Origin: an uncultured Eubacterium sp.
GTDB taxonomy: Bacteria > Bacillota > Clostridia > Lachnospirales > Lachnospiraceae
Assembly (NCBI GenBank): GCA_947573465.1
Contig: CANPET010000010.1
Coordinates: 1-18,911 of the forward strand
Length of the DNA stretch: 18,911 nucleotides
Direction: 5' to 3'
Shown piece after piece: positions 12,507 through 18,911 of the stretch. How positions within the stretch are numbered: position 1 is the stretch's first letter; every line of letters begins with the position of its first letter. The position numbers were made by a program, and so were the translations under genes. The notes under the pieces were generated by a model, which was not told the origin of the DNA, ran no database searches, and worked only from the letters and a program-made list of their open reading frames with translations.

Positions 12507-14195
12507 TTATTTATTATAAAACCAGAACTTTTCAAAATCATACTTATAACATCGATAAGTATAACCTTTAGATGGGCTTACAAATCTTCTGATTAATCTT
12601 CCTTCACTGTCAAACTCATTAATAACATGCGGATTTCCACTTAACGTTATAATATTATCCTGATATACCTGCACGCTGCTTAAGATAGAGGAATATGTTA
12701 CGTCAATAGAATCAACAAGTCTTACAGTTCTTCTTTTCTCGTCTACTAAGTATTTGTAATAGTAAGAAACAACATCTTCCCCTTTTCCACTCTTCGTAAA
12801 TCCCTGATTATAATAATTTTTATCATCTCTCCAATTATACAAGGTCGCTCCATATGTTGAGTTCGTATAATTATTATTATATAGTACAAGATAATATTGG
12901 TCATTTTTCAAACTATTATCATTAATTACCTGTAATGAATGCTGACCACCTTGTAAGGAAAACTTTCCAATCCTTTTTAATACCTTTGTCTTATATACCG
13001 TTTCTTTATAGAAATTCTTCGAGCCAATCAGATAGTCTACATCCTTTGTTTTATAAGGTTCTTTCACTTTAATAATAGTTGAAGTCTCCCTGCCACTGAT
13101 CAACAGCCCTCCATCTGAAGTAAATGCCAACGAATTAATATGAACCCAGTCTAAAGTTCCTCTATAATCTCCCCACACGGCATTATCATAATAATCTGAT
13201 AAAAGTTTTTTCATATCTATAAATTCTGAAACTTTGCCGCTCTCTAAATTTACAGATATAATCATGTCTTCTTCTACATCACTATCCCTTGTTGTTGCAC
13301 AAACTAACAAATCGTTCTTTTTTCCAAAAATCATGTCATGGTGCAAATCATAAATACCGGTACTATAAATCCGATTGACATATCCTGTGGACTCCATTCT
13401 GACAATTTTATTTCGACTTACCTCAAGATACATTCCTTTTTTGTCGAACAATAATCTATTTGTTCTATAATTGATGATTGGAATAATACAACGTACAACT
13501 CCCTCGTTATCAAACATCACTGTACAGATACCACCGGAACCTTTTGTAATATCATTTCTGAACATTACATATAGACCATTCGACAATTTCTGCTTACTCT
13601 TTCCATCCTCTACTTGCTTTTGATAACCATAATCATTTTTTATTTTTTCCGGAACGAATATAAATTTTACAGAACGTACCCTCTTACCTTTCTTATTCAA
13701 TTTGTATAGTGTGATTGTATTTTCTTCTCCCGGGATTGCTCCAAGCAGCATATACTCATGTTCTGTGGACAAATTATTGACACCACCATTATTTAATTTT
13801 GCTTCGAAGTCCGGATATCCTTTTGTACTTACTTTATACTCAAAGCTTCTTTTCCCTTTCGTCCGAAAATAAATATACAATCCATTTGAAATTGTTCCAT
13901 AAGGATTCTCCACCAAAAGTGGTGATTTCATTGTATATTTACGTTTCTTTTTCAAAATATCAATCTGACTTTTTTTATCTGTCTGATAATCTGCTTCATA
14001 GATTTTAGATGTATCTTCTTTTACATCATTTAATTTTATAATGTCTATTCCATCTTGTATCTGCTCATTATAAATCTGTTTTTTATTTTCTGTACTCTGG
14101 CTGATTTCAGATTTTTGAGAGTCATCACGACATCCCGCTATTGTAAATAATACAGCTAAAACTAGTGTGATTATCAATATGTTTTTTATCTTCAT
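12507..14195 (-). CDS. Lipoprotein arylsulfate sulfotransferase (ASST family), second of a tandem pair
   Basis: A 562-aa protein with a lipoprotein signal (MKIKNILIITLVLAVLFTIA, lipobox TIAG|C, C22). An acidic/lysine-rich linker follows, then an ASST N-terminal beta domain (about 85-185) and a beta-propeller catalytic domain. Active-site features align with the E. coli ASST set: H285/H286 (DLHHD), H352 (DWVHIN), R369 (ISGRETS) and H419 (GGQHS), the probable sulfate-carrying histidine. Such enzymes move a sulfo group from one phenol to another without PAPS. It should be anchored on the outer face of the membrane. The ATG directly abuts the upstream paralogue's TAA; the nearest GGAG is 14 nt away, so translational coupling is likely. 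It shares the order and most motifs with its neighbour, indicating tandem duplication, with clear divergence. Confidence 0.85.
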   Translation of the reverse strand: MKIKNILIITLVLAVLFTIAGCRDDSQKSEISQSTENKKQIYNEQIQDGIDIIKLNDVKEDTSKIYEADYQTDKKSQIDILKKKRKYTMKSPLLVENPYGTISNGLYIYFRTKGKRSFEYKVSTKGYPDFEAKLNNGGVNNLSTEHEYMLLGAIPGEENTITLYKLNKKGKRVRSVKFIFVPEKIKNDYGYQKQVEDGKSKQKLSNGLYVMFRNDITKGSGGICTVMFDNEGVVRCIIPIINYRTNRLLFDKKGMYLEVSRNKIVRMESTGYVNRIYSTGIYDLHHDMIFGKKNDLLVCATTRDSDVEEDMIISVNLESGKVSEFIDMKKLLSDYYDNAVWGDYRGTLDWVHINSLAFTSDGGLLISGRETSTIIKVKEPYKTKDVDYLIGSKNFYKETVYKTKVLKRIGKFSLQGGQHSLQVINDNSLKNDQYYLVLYNNNYTNSTYGATLYNWRDDKNYYNQGFTKSGKGEDVVSYYYKYLVDEKRRTVRLVDSIDVTYSSILSSVQVYQDNIITLSGNPHVINEFDSEGRLIRRFVSPSKGYTYRCYKYDFEKFWFYNK

Positions 14196-15914
14196 TTATT
14201 CAAACCATTCTCCTTTTAAATCGTACTTATAACTTCTATAAATATAGCCTTTTCCAATTCCAATAAATTTAGCAATTAATTTTCCTTCGCTGTCATACTC
14301 TGCTATACTCTTTTTCATTCCACTGCAAGTAACCACATTTCCATTGTCCAGTAATTGGGCACTACTTACGATTGCTGAATAATCTACCGGTATTGAATCT
14401 ACAAGTTCAAAAGTCTTTTTGTTCTCATCCACTAAATACTTATAATAATAAGAATCTACTTCATCATTATCAACAACTTTTCCTAAAAACGTTGCACCGA
14501 AGTAATTATCATCTGCACTCCAATCATATGTGGTTGCACCATAAGTTGAATTTGCCATATTGTTATTGTAAAGAGTTAAATAGTACTGACCTTTTTCCAG
14601 ACTGTCATCTGTTATAAAGTCAACAGAATGTTGTCCGGTGTGTAAAGAGAACTTTTCTCCAACCGGCTTATATAAATACTTTTCATATTCTGTATCCTTA
14701 AAAAAGTTGTCTGAACCTAAAATATATTCAATTTTTGGCTCATTATATATATCTGTAATCTTTAAAAGGATAGATATTTCTCTGGCACTAATAATCAAAT
14801 CTCCCTCATCTGTCAATGTCATACCATTAATATGGAACCAATCTAAACGTTTACTCGTATATTTTCCCCATGTTGTATTATTATAATATTCGGAAAACAT
14901 TTCTCTAAAGTCAACCATCTTTTCAACTTCACCAGTAACTCTGTCGATTGTTATTATCAGATCTTCTTCGCTTTCACCACTTTTTCCTGTTCCGCAAAGG
15001 ATAATCTTATTGTTTTCTCCCATTATCACATCATGATGAAGACCATATTTCCCTGTATTATATACATTAGATACATAGCCTGTTCTTTCCATTCTCACTA
15101 GTTTATATTTGCTTGCAGCATAGTATAAACCACCCTCTTCATCAAATACTAATCGATGTGTCATAAAACTTTCAATAGGCATAATGCATCTTACAACGCC
15201 ATCATTGTCAAACATCGACATACCATAATAGTCAGATTTCTTCTCTACTCCTGCCTTATCTCCCTCTTCAGCTTTGGTATATACATTTCGGAATGATACA
15301 TACAAACCGTCAGATAAAGTCTGATTACTCTCCCCTTTTTCCATCTGGCATTGATATCCAAAATCATTTGGTATTTCAGGTGCATTATAATCAAATTTAA
15401 CTGTATCCACTAACTTATTATCTTTATCATACTTATTTAATGTAATTTCATTCACTTCACCTGGAATTGCACCAATAAGCATATATTCATGCTCAGTATT
15501 GAGGTTATTTTCACCATCATTTTTAAGAGTTCTTGTAAACGAACCATAACCTTCTGTTTCAACAGTATACTCTATATAAGATAAATCCTCTGTTTGAAAA
15601 TAAAGATATAACCCATTATCAACGGTTCCGTATGGGTTATAAATTGCCAACGGCTTATCCATACTGTAACTGTCCGATTTTTTTAAAGTGTCGACCTGCT
15701 TTAATACATCCTCCTGAAATTTTTGTGAAAAAACTTCTTTCATCTGCTTATGATCGTTTTCAACACTTTTCAGATTAACAGTAACTTCTTTCGTCAGTAC
15801 TTTTTCTGTTGCCTGCTGTGTTGTTCTCTCAGTTGCATTTTGAGTATTTCCACAACCTGCAAATCCTATGCACATAAGTGCAACTCCCAAAACAATGATA
15901 CTTCGTTTTCTCAT
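14196..15914 (-). CDS. Lipoprotein arylsulfate sulfotransferase (ASST family), first of a tandem pair
   Basis: A 572-aa protein from the ATG at 15914. GGAG lies 8 nt before it, whereas the ATG at 15932 lacks a site. The signal MRKRSIIVLGVALMCIGFAG ends in lipobox GFAG|C (C21), then a T/Q/E linker. The N-terminal beta domain (85-180) contains 'NPYGTVDNGLYLYFQTED'. The catalytic propeller shows H293/H294 (GLHHD), H361 (DWFHIN), R378 (ISAREIS) and H429 (TGQHS), matching the ASST active-site histidines and arginine. 'NNNMANSTYGATTYDW' (450-465) is shared with the paralogue. It transfers sulfate between phenolic compounds at the cell surface; the substrate cannot be told. It is first in a two-gene operon with a promoter candidate about 70 bp upstream. 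Confidence 0.87.
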   Translation of the reverse strand: MRKRSIIVLGVALMCIGFAGCGNTQNATERTTQQATEKVLTKEVTVNLKSVENDHKQMKEVFSQKFQEDVLKQVDTLKKSDSYSMDKPLAIYNPYGTVDNGLYLYFQTEDLSYIEYTVETEGYGSFTRTLKNDGENNLNTEHEYMLIGAIPGEVNEITLNKYDKDNKLVDTVKFDYNAPEIPNDFGYQCQMEKGESNQTLSDGLYVSFRNVYTKAEEGDKAGVEKKSDYYGMSMFDNDGVVRCIMPIESFMTHRLVFDEEGGLYYAASKYKLVRMERTGYVSNVYNTGKYGLHHDVIMGENNKIILCGTGKSGESEEDLIITIDRVTGEVEKMVDFREMFSEYYNNTTWGKYTSKRLDWFHINGMTLTDEGDLIISAREISILLKITDIYNEPKIEYILGSDNFFKDTEYEKYLYKPVGEKFSLHTGQHSVDFITDDSLEKGQYYLTLYNNNMANSTYGATTYDWSADDNYFGATFLGKVVDNDEVDSYYYKYLVDENKKTFELVDSIPVDYSAIVSSAQLLDNGNVVTCSGMKKSIAEYDSEGKLIAKFIGIGKGYIYRSYKYDLKGEWFE

Positions 15915-15986
15915 AACATTTTCTCCTCTCATAATAAAAATAGTATCTGTTTTTTATATCTGGATATAATAATAACAAATATTATT

Positions 15987-16016
15987 TATATAACTTTGAG
16001 AGAAAAGCGATAACAA
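15987..16016 (-). promoter_or_regulatory. Candidate promoter of the sulfotransferase operon
   Basis: TTGTTA (16016-16011), 18 bp, TATATA (15992-15987) on the minus strand; shifting by one gives TTATAT at 17 bp. It lies 73 bp before the start codon, in the 164-bp gap after radA. Only a weak AT-rich hairpin is seen as a radA terminator in that gap. Confidence 0.45.
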
Positions 16017-16078
16017 TTTGAGAATTCTACTTTATTTATAATAATATACTCTTTTTCTAAAGAATTATTATTTATGAC

Positions 16079-17437
16079 TTATGCTAAAATTTCCCCGGCC
16101 TCCCTGATATTGCTTACCCCCACAACTTCAATTCCATCTATTTTTTTCATTGACTTCATAGACACTTTTGGAAGAATGCATCTCTTAAATCCTAATTTCT
16201 TTGCTTCCATCACTCTCTGTTCTGCCTGTGACACTGCACGAACCTCACCCGACAGACCAACTTCACCAAATACCAATGTTCCCGAATCTATTGCACGATT
16301 TTTGTAACTACTGATTAAAGCCATAACTAATGCTAAATCCATTGCCGGTTCATTGATTTTCATTCCTCCTGCCACATTTACATATGCGTCGTAATCTCCC
16401 ATCTGTATGCCGATTCTCTTTTCAATAACTGCCATCAACAGATTCACGCGATTATAGTCTGTCCCAACAGAAGTACGCCTAGGCATCCCAAATGCAGTAT
16501 GATTAATCAACGCCTGCACCTCAACAAGAATCGGTCTGGTTCCTTCCATAAGACAAGAAACGACAGAACCTGATGCATCTGTAGGTCTTCCCTCCAACAT
16601 AAATTCTGACGGATTCAACACTTGATGCAAGCCGTTCTCCCGCATTTCAAAAACACCAATCTCATTGGTTGAGCCAAATCTGTTTTTTACCCCACGCAGA
16701 ATACGATACGCAGCATGTCTGTCTCCTTCAAAATAAAGAACAGTATCTACCATATGTTCTAAAACTCTTGGGCCTGCAACAACTCCTTCTTTCGTTACAT
16801 GTCCTACTATAAAGACAGGAATTGTATTTCCCTTTGCCATCTGCATTAAAGTATTGGTAGACTCTCTTACCTGACTGACACTTCCCGGTGCAGAACTAAT
16901 ATCTTCCCTAAAAATTGTCTGGATAGAGTCAATCACCACCACATCCGGTTTTGTTTCCATAACAACAGCTTCAATGGCATCCAGACTAGTCTCAGCCAAC
17001 AGACTCAGATTGTCTGAAAACTCTCCCATTCTGTTGGCGCGAAGTTTTATTTGTTTCAAAGACTCTTCACCTGATATGTAAAGAATTTTCTTTCCAACAC
17101 CTGACATATTTCTGCAAACCTGCAAAAGTAATGTAGACTTCCCAATCCCAGGGTCTCCGCCGACGAGAATCAGACCACCGGGAACAACACCGCCACCCAG
17201 TACACGGTCAAGTTCACTAAACCCTGTACCGATTCTCTCTTCATCATTAGCAGTCACTTCATTAATGACTACCGGCATACTGTTCAAAAGGCTGCGCCTG
17301 ACGATTTTATTTCTCGGACCGGTTGGTTCTTCAACAAAGGTACCCACTTCTCTGCATCCCGGGCACTGTCCCAGCCATTTCGCAGATTCATAACCACATT
17401 CCTTGCAAAAAAATACTGTTTTATCTGATTTTGCCAT
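16079..17437 (-). CDS. radA: DNA repair protein RadA (Sms)
   Basis: A 452-aa protein of normal family length. The zinc finger C-K-E-C (11-14) with 'WLGQCPGC' (20-27) is followed by a RecA-like ATPase with Walker A GGDPGIGKSTLLLQV (93-107), Walker B 'VVVIDSIQ', and the RadA-specific KNRFG motif in 'GVKNRFGSTNEIGVFEM'. The C-terminal Lon-protease-like domain ('PRRTSVGTDYNRVNLLMAVI', 'NVAGGMKINEPAMDLALVMA', 'FGEVGLSGEVRAV') lacks a proteolytic role in the family. RadA is a DnaB-like helicase that extends strand exchange in recombination and repair. Start: ATG at 17437 after AAGGAAGAG. The clpC-radA proximity is conserved in Firmicutes, here interrupted by one small gene and an inverted repeat. 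Core chromosomal gene. Confidence 0.97.
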   Translation of the reverse strand: MAKSDKTVFFCKECGYESAKWLGQCPGCREVGTFVEEPTGPRNKIVRRSLLNSMPVVINEVTANDEERIGTGFSELDRVLGGGVVPGGLILVGGDPGIGKSTLLLQVCRNMSGVGKKILYISGEESLKQIKLRANRMGEFSDNLSLLAETSLDAIEAVVMETKPDVVVIDSIQTIFREDISSAPGSVSQVRESTNTLMQMAKGNTIPVFIVGHVTKEGVVAGPRVLEHMVDTVLYFEGDRHAAYRILRGVKNRFGSTNEIGVFEMRENGLHQVLNPSEFMLEGRPTDASGSVVSCLMEGTRPILVEVQALINHTAFGMPRRTSVGTDYNRVNLLMAVIEKRIGIQMGDYDAYVNVAGGMKINEPAMDLALVMALISSYKNRAIDSGTLVFGEVGLSGEVRAVSQAEQRVMEAKKLGFKRCILPKVSMKSMKKIDGIEVVGVSNIREAGEILA

Positions 17438-17471
17438 ATTTCACTCTTCCTTCTCTTTCTGCTTAAAAGTA

Positions 17472-17539
17472 AGAATGCCGCATCAACCTTTTGCAAGGAT
17501 ACTCCATGTACTCCTACAAAACTACTGATGCGACATTCT
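17472..17539 (-). repeat. Long-range inverted repeat between the 'endosialidase'-type gene and radA
   Basis: GAATGCCGCATCA (17473-17485) and TGATGCGACATTC (17526-17538) pair over 13 bp with a single mismatch, which is a U-G pair in minus-strand RNA; a flanking A-T extends it to 17472/17539. The 40-nt interior holds a small CCTT/AAGG hairpin and a repeated TACTCC. On the minus strand the stem is followed by TTACTTTTAAG. It could be an imperfect terminator or a structured leader of radA. Confidence 0.6.
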
Positions 17540-17554
17540 ATTATGATATTTACT

Positions 17555-17968
17555 TTATGCTGCTATAACCTTCACCATAGCCATAGCACCCTCTTGAAGT
17601 TCCACATCAAATGTAAGTTTTCCACCAATATCTGTTTTTGAAACTCCCAGTTCTCTCTCCCCAACAATAACCTTGTACTCTTTATTTGACTCTAATTCTA
17701 AAGTAATCTGTGTATTTCCTATACCATCAACGAAAAAACTTACTTCATCTGTTGTCTCTTTAAATACATTTACTGCTGTACCCGGAATTGATTCATAAAC
17801 GAAAGTACCATTTCTCTCTAATTTTGTAATCTCACTCCATGTCTTTACTTTGTACATATCACCAGAAACTTCGAAGTCAGAGAGTTTCTTTTTCTCATCT
17901 AACTGATAATTTCCAAAACTGATTGTACCATTACTTTCTTTTTTGATTAATTCCTTTATAATTGCCAT
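17555..17968 (-). CDS. Small beta-rich protein commonly annotated 'endosialidase'
   Basis: A 137-aa protein beginning MAIIKELIKKESNGTISFGN. The ATG at 17968 follows GGAGGATGAA; the longer reading to 18034 runs through the leader palindromes and has no ribosome binding site. The sequence ('LSDFEVSGDMYKVKTWSEIT', 'KLERNGTFVYESIPGTAV', 'NTQITLELESNKEYKVIVGE') matches a small, well conserved Lachnospiraceae protein that databases call endosialidase catalytic beta chain. At this size, and without any sialidase motif, the name is doubtful. It looks like a two-sheet beta protein, soluble, no signal peptide. It lies between clpC and radA, with its own upstream palindromes. Function unknown. Confidence 0.8.
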   Translation of the reverse strand: MAIIKELIKKESNGTISFGNYQLDEKKKLSDFEVSGDMYKVKTWSEITKLERNGTFVYESIPGTAVNVFKETTDEVSFFVDGIGNTQITLELESNKEYKVIVGERELGVSKTDIGGKLTFDVELQEGAMAMVKVIAA

Positions 17969-17987
17969 TTCATCCTCCTGTTTACAT

Positions 17988-18018
17988 TCGCTTTTAAGCG
18001 ACTTTATCTTATAAGATA
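17988..18018. promoter_or_regulatory. Two palindromes in the leader of the 'endosialidase'-type gene
   Basis: TCGCTTTTAAGCGA (17988-18001) is a 6-bp inverted repeat with a 2-nt spacer, and TATCTTATAAGATA (18005-18018) is a perfect 14-bp palindrome. They lie 20-50 bp upstream of the start codon, near a possible TATGAT -10 box on the minus strand around 18030. They are candidate operators, or a transcript-stabilising hairpin at the 5' end. Confidence 0.4.
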
Positions 18019-18069
18019 TTCTATCATATCGCATTAAATTTTACATCACTTTTTTGCACTTTCCATTAC

Positions 18070-18911
18070 TTAACTTTTCACTGTAAAAGTAACCTGATTA
18101 TTTTTATATCCGACACTGACCTGCTGTCCTTTACATACATTCTCAGCCAGTATTTCTTCTGCCAGCTGGTCTTCCACTTTGTTCTGAATCATTCGTCTCA
18201 GTGGTCTTGCACCAAACTTCTTATCATAACTTTCCTTAGCAATATATGCTTTTAGCCCTGCCGTAAATGTCAAATGAATATCCATCTGCTCCTGAACCTG
18301 CTTTGCCAGACCTTTCAGCATCAGTCCTACAATACTCTTAACTTCTGTTTCTGATAATGTGTGGAATACGATAATGTCATCAATTCGATTAATAAATTCT
18401 GGTTTAAACATCTGCTTCACTTCTTCCATAACACTGGATTTCATCTTTTCATAATCCTGCTTTTCTGTATCTCCCTGACGAAATCCCAGATGTTTTGGAT
18501 CCACAATCCGATTCGCCCCTGCATTACTTGTCATAATAATAATTGTATTCTTAAAGCTGACTTTTCTTCCTTTAGAATCTGTAATATGTCCATCATCTAA
18601 CACCTGAAGCAAAACATTGAACACATCGGGGTGTGCCTTTTCAATTTCATCAAACAACACTACAGAATAAGGATTCTGGCGAACCTTATCACTTAATTGT
18701 CCTCCATCTTCAAATCCTACATATCCCGGAGGCGAACCAATCAGCTTTGACACACTATGCTTTTCCATATATTCTGACATATCTACTCGGATAATAGAAT
18801 CTTCTGTACCAAACACTGCCTCTGCTAAAGTCTTTGAAAGTTCTGTCTTTCCTACACCTGTAGGACCAAGGAATAAAAAAGAACCAATTGGTCTGTTTGG
18901 ATTTTTCAATC
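18070..18911 (-). CDS. clpC: ClpC-type AAA+ unfoldase (partial, C-terminal D2 domain)
   Basis: The frame runs off the right edge; the visible 280 residues are the second ATPase domain and C-terminus of a Clp/Hsp100 protein. Motifs: Walker A GPTGVGKT, 'IGSPPGYVGFEDGGQLSDKV' (pore loop GYVG), Walker B VVLFDEIEKAH, sensor-1 'IIMTSNAG', arginine finger in 'FKPEFINRIDDIIVF', and sensor-2 GARPLRR. The TTG at 18909 is not a start; the residues there ('LKNPNRPIGSFLFLG') are internal in ClpC. ClpC feeds unfolded substrates to ClpP. ClpC rather than ClpB or ClpE is favoured by the nearby radA (the ctsR-mcsAB-clpC-radA arrangement) and by the sequence style. The N-terminal domains that would settle this are outside the window. 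Confidence 0.9.
   Translation of the reverse strand, partial: LKNPNRPIGSFLFLGPTGVGKTELSKTLAEAVFGTEDSIIRVDMSEYMEKHSVSKLIGSPPGYVGFEDGGQLSDKVRQNPYSVVLFDEIEKAHPDVFNVLLQVLDDGHITDSKGRKVSFKNTIIIMTSNAGANRIVDPKHLGFRQGDTEKQDYEKMKSSVMEEVKQMFKPEFINRIDDIIVFHTLSETEVKSIVGLMLKGLAKQVQEQMDIHLTFTAGLKAYIAKESYDKKFGARPLRRMIQNKVEDQLAEEILAENVCKGQQVSVGYKNNQVTFTVKS

Noticed and set aside
12319..12519. A 66-codon plus-strand protein
   Set aside because: It is the antisense of the tRNA-Trp gene and its terminator; the translated 'LGIEPSSGV' type string is the familiar artefact of translating a tRNA complement.
18070..18909. A complete short AAA+ gene starting at TTG 18909
   Set aside because: The first residues are internal ClpC sequence and the frame stays open to the window edge, so it is a truncated view of a larger gene.

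Overview
The window looks like a low-GC Gram-positive gut bacterium, most likely a Lachnospiraceae-type Clostridia. The grounds are AT-rich sequence, strong GGAGG ribosome binding sites, a clpC-radA neighbourhood, and the small protein usually annotated 'endosialidase' in that family. No taxonomic search was possible. Almost every gene lies on the minus strand.

From the left edge to about 2.6 kb the window holds a phage- or ICE-like recombination module, transcribed towards position 1: a DUF932 (phage/plasmid TIGR03299-like) protein, a small unknown protein, a YqaJ/lambda-exonuclease-type nuclease and the start of recT. A 27-codon small gene precedes it. A hairpin terminator and a leftover C-terminal piece of a leucine-rich-repeat (BspA-like) surface protein separate it from the next block.

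From 2.98 to 9.39 kb is the most interesting block. It is a tightly packed operon headed by a WYL-domain regulator, followed by a two-domain unknown protein, a Ycf46-type AAA+ ATPase, a protein combining a PD-(D/E)XK-like nuclease signature with a glycine-zipper membrane-active tail, a small helical protein, and a 367-aa protein with an acidic tract. A further 138-aa helical protein probably has its own promoter. A perfect inverted repeat sits just upstream of the WYL gene. The layout (WYL switch, ATPase, nuclease/membrane effector, overlapping genes, accessory DNA) fits an uncharacterised anti-phage or conflict system. That function is inferred, not shown.

A divergent XRE repressor with two operator-like palindromes and a small DUF6809-like gene with a 16-codon upstream ORF separate this block from a complete retron at 10.28-12.13 kb. 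The retron has a consensus promoter, an msr-msd RNA bounded by a perfect 12-bp a1/a2 inverted repeat, and a reverse transcriptase fused to a C-terminal TOPRIM-like domain.

A tRNA-Trp gene (anticodon CCA) at 12.37-12.44 kb has its own TTGACA-17-TATAAA promoter and a strong terminator. Its 3' end faces the accessory DNA, so it may mark the island boundary; no integrase or duplicated att site is visible in the window. To its right the DNA looks chromosomal: two tandem lipoprotein arylsulfate sulfotransferases, radA, the 'endosialidase'-type small protein and the 3' part of clpC.
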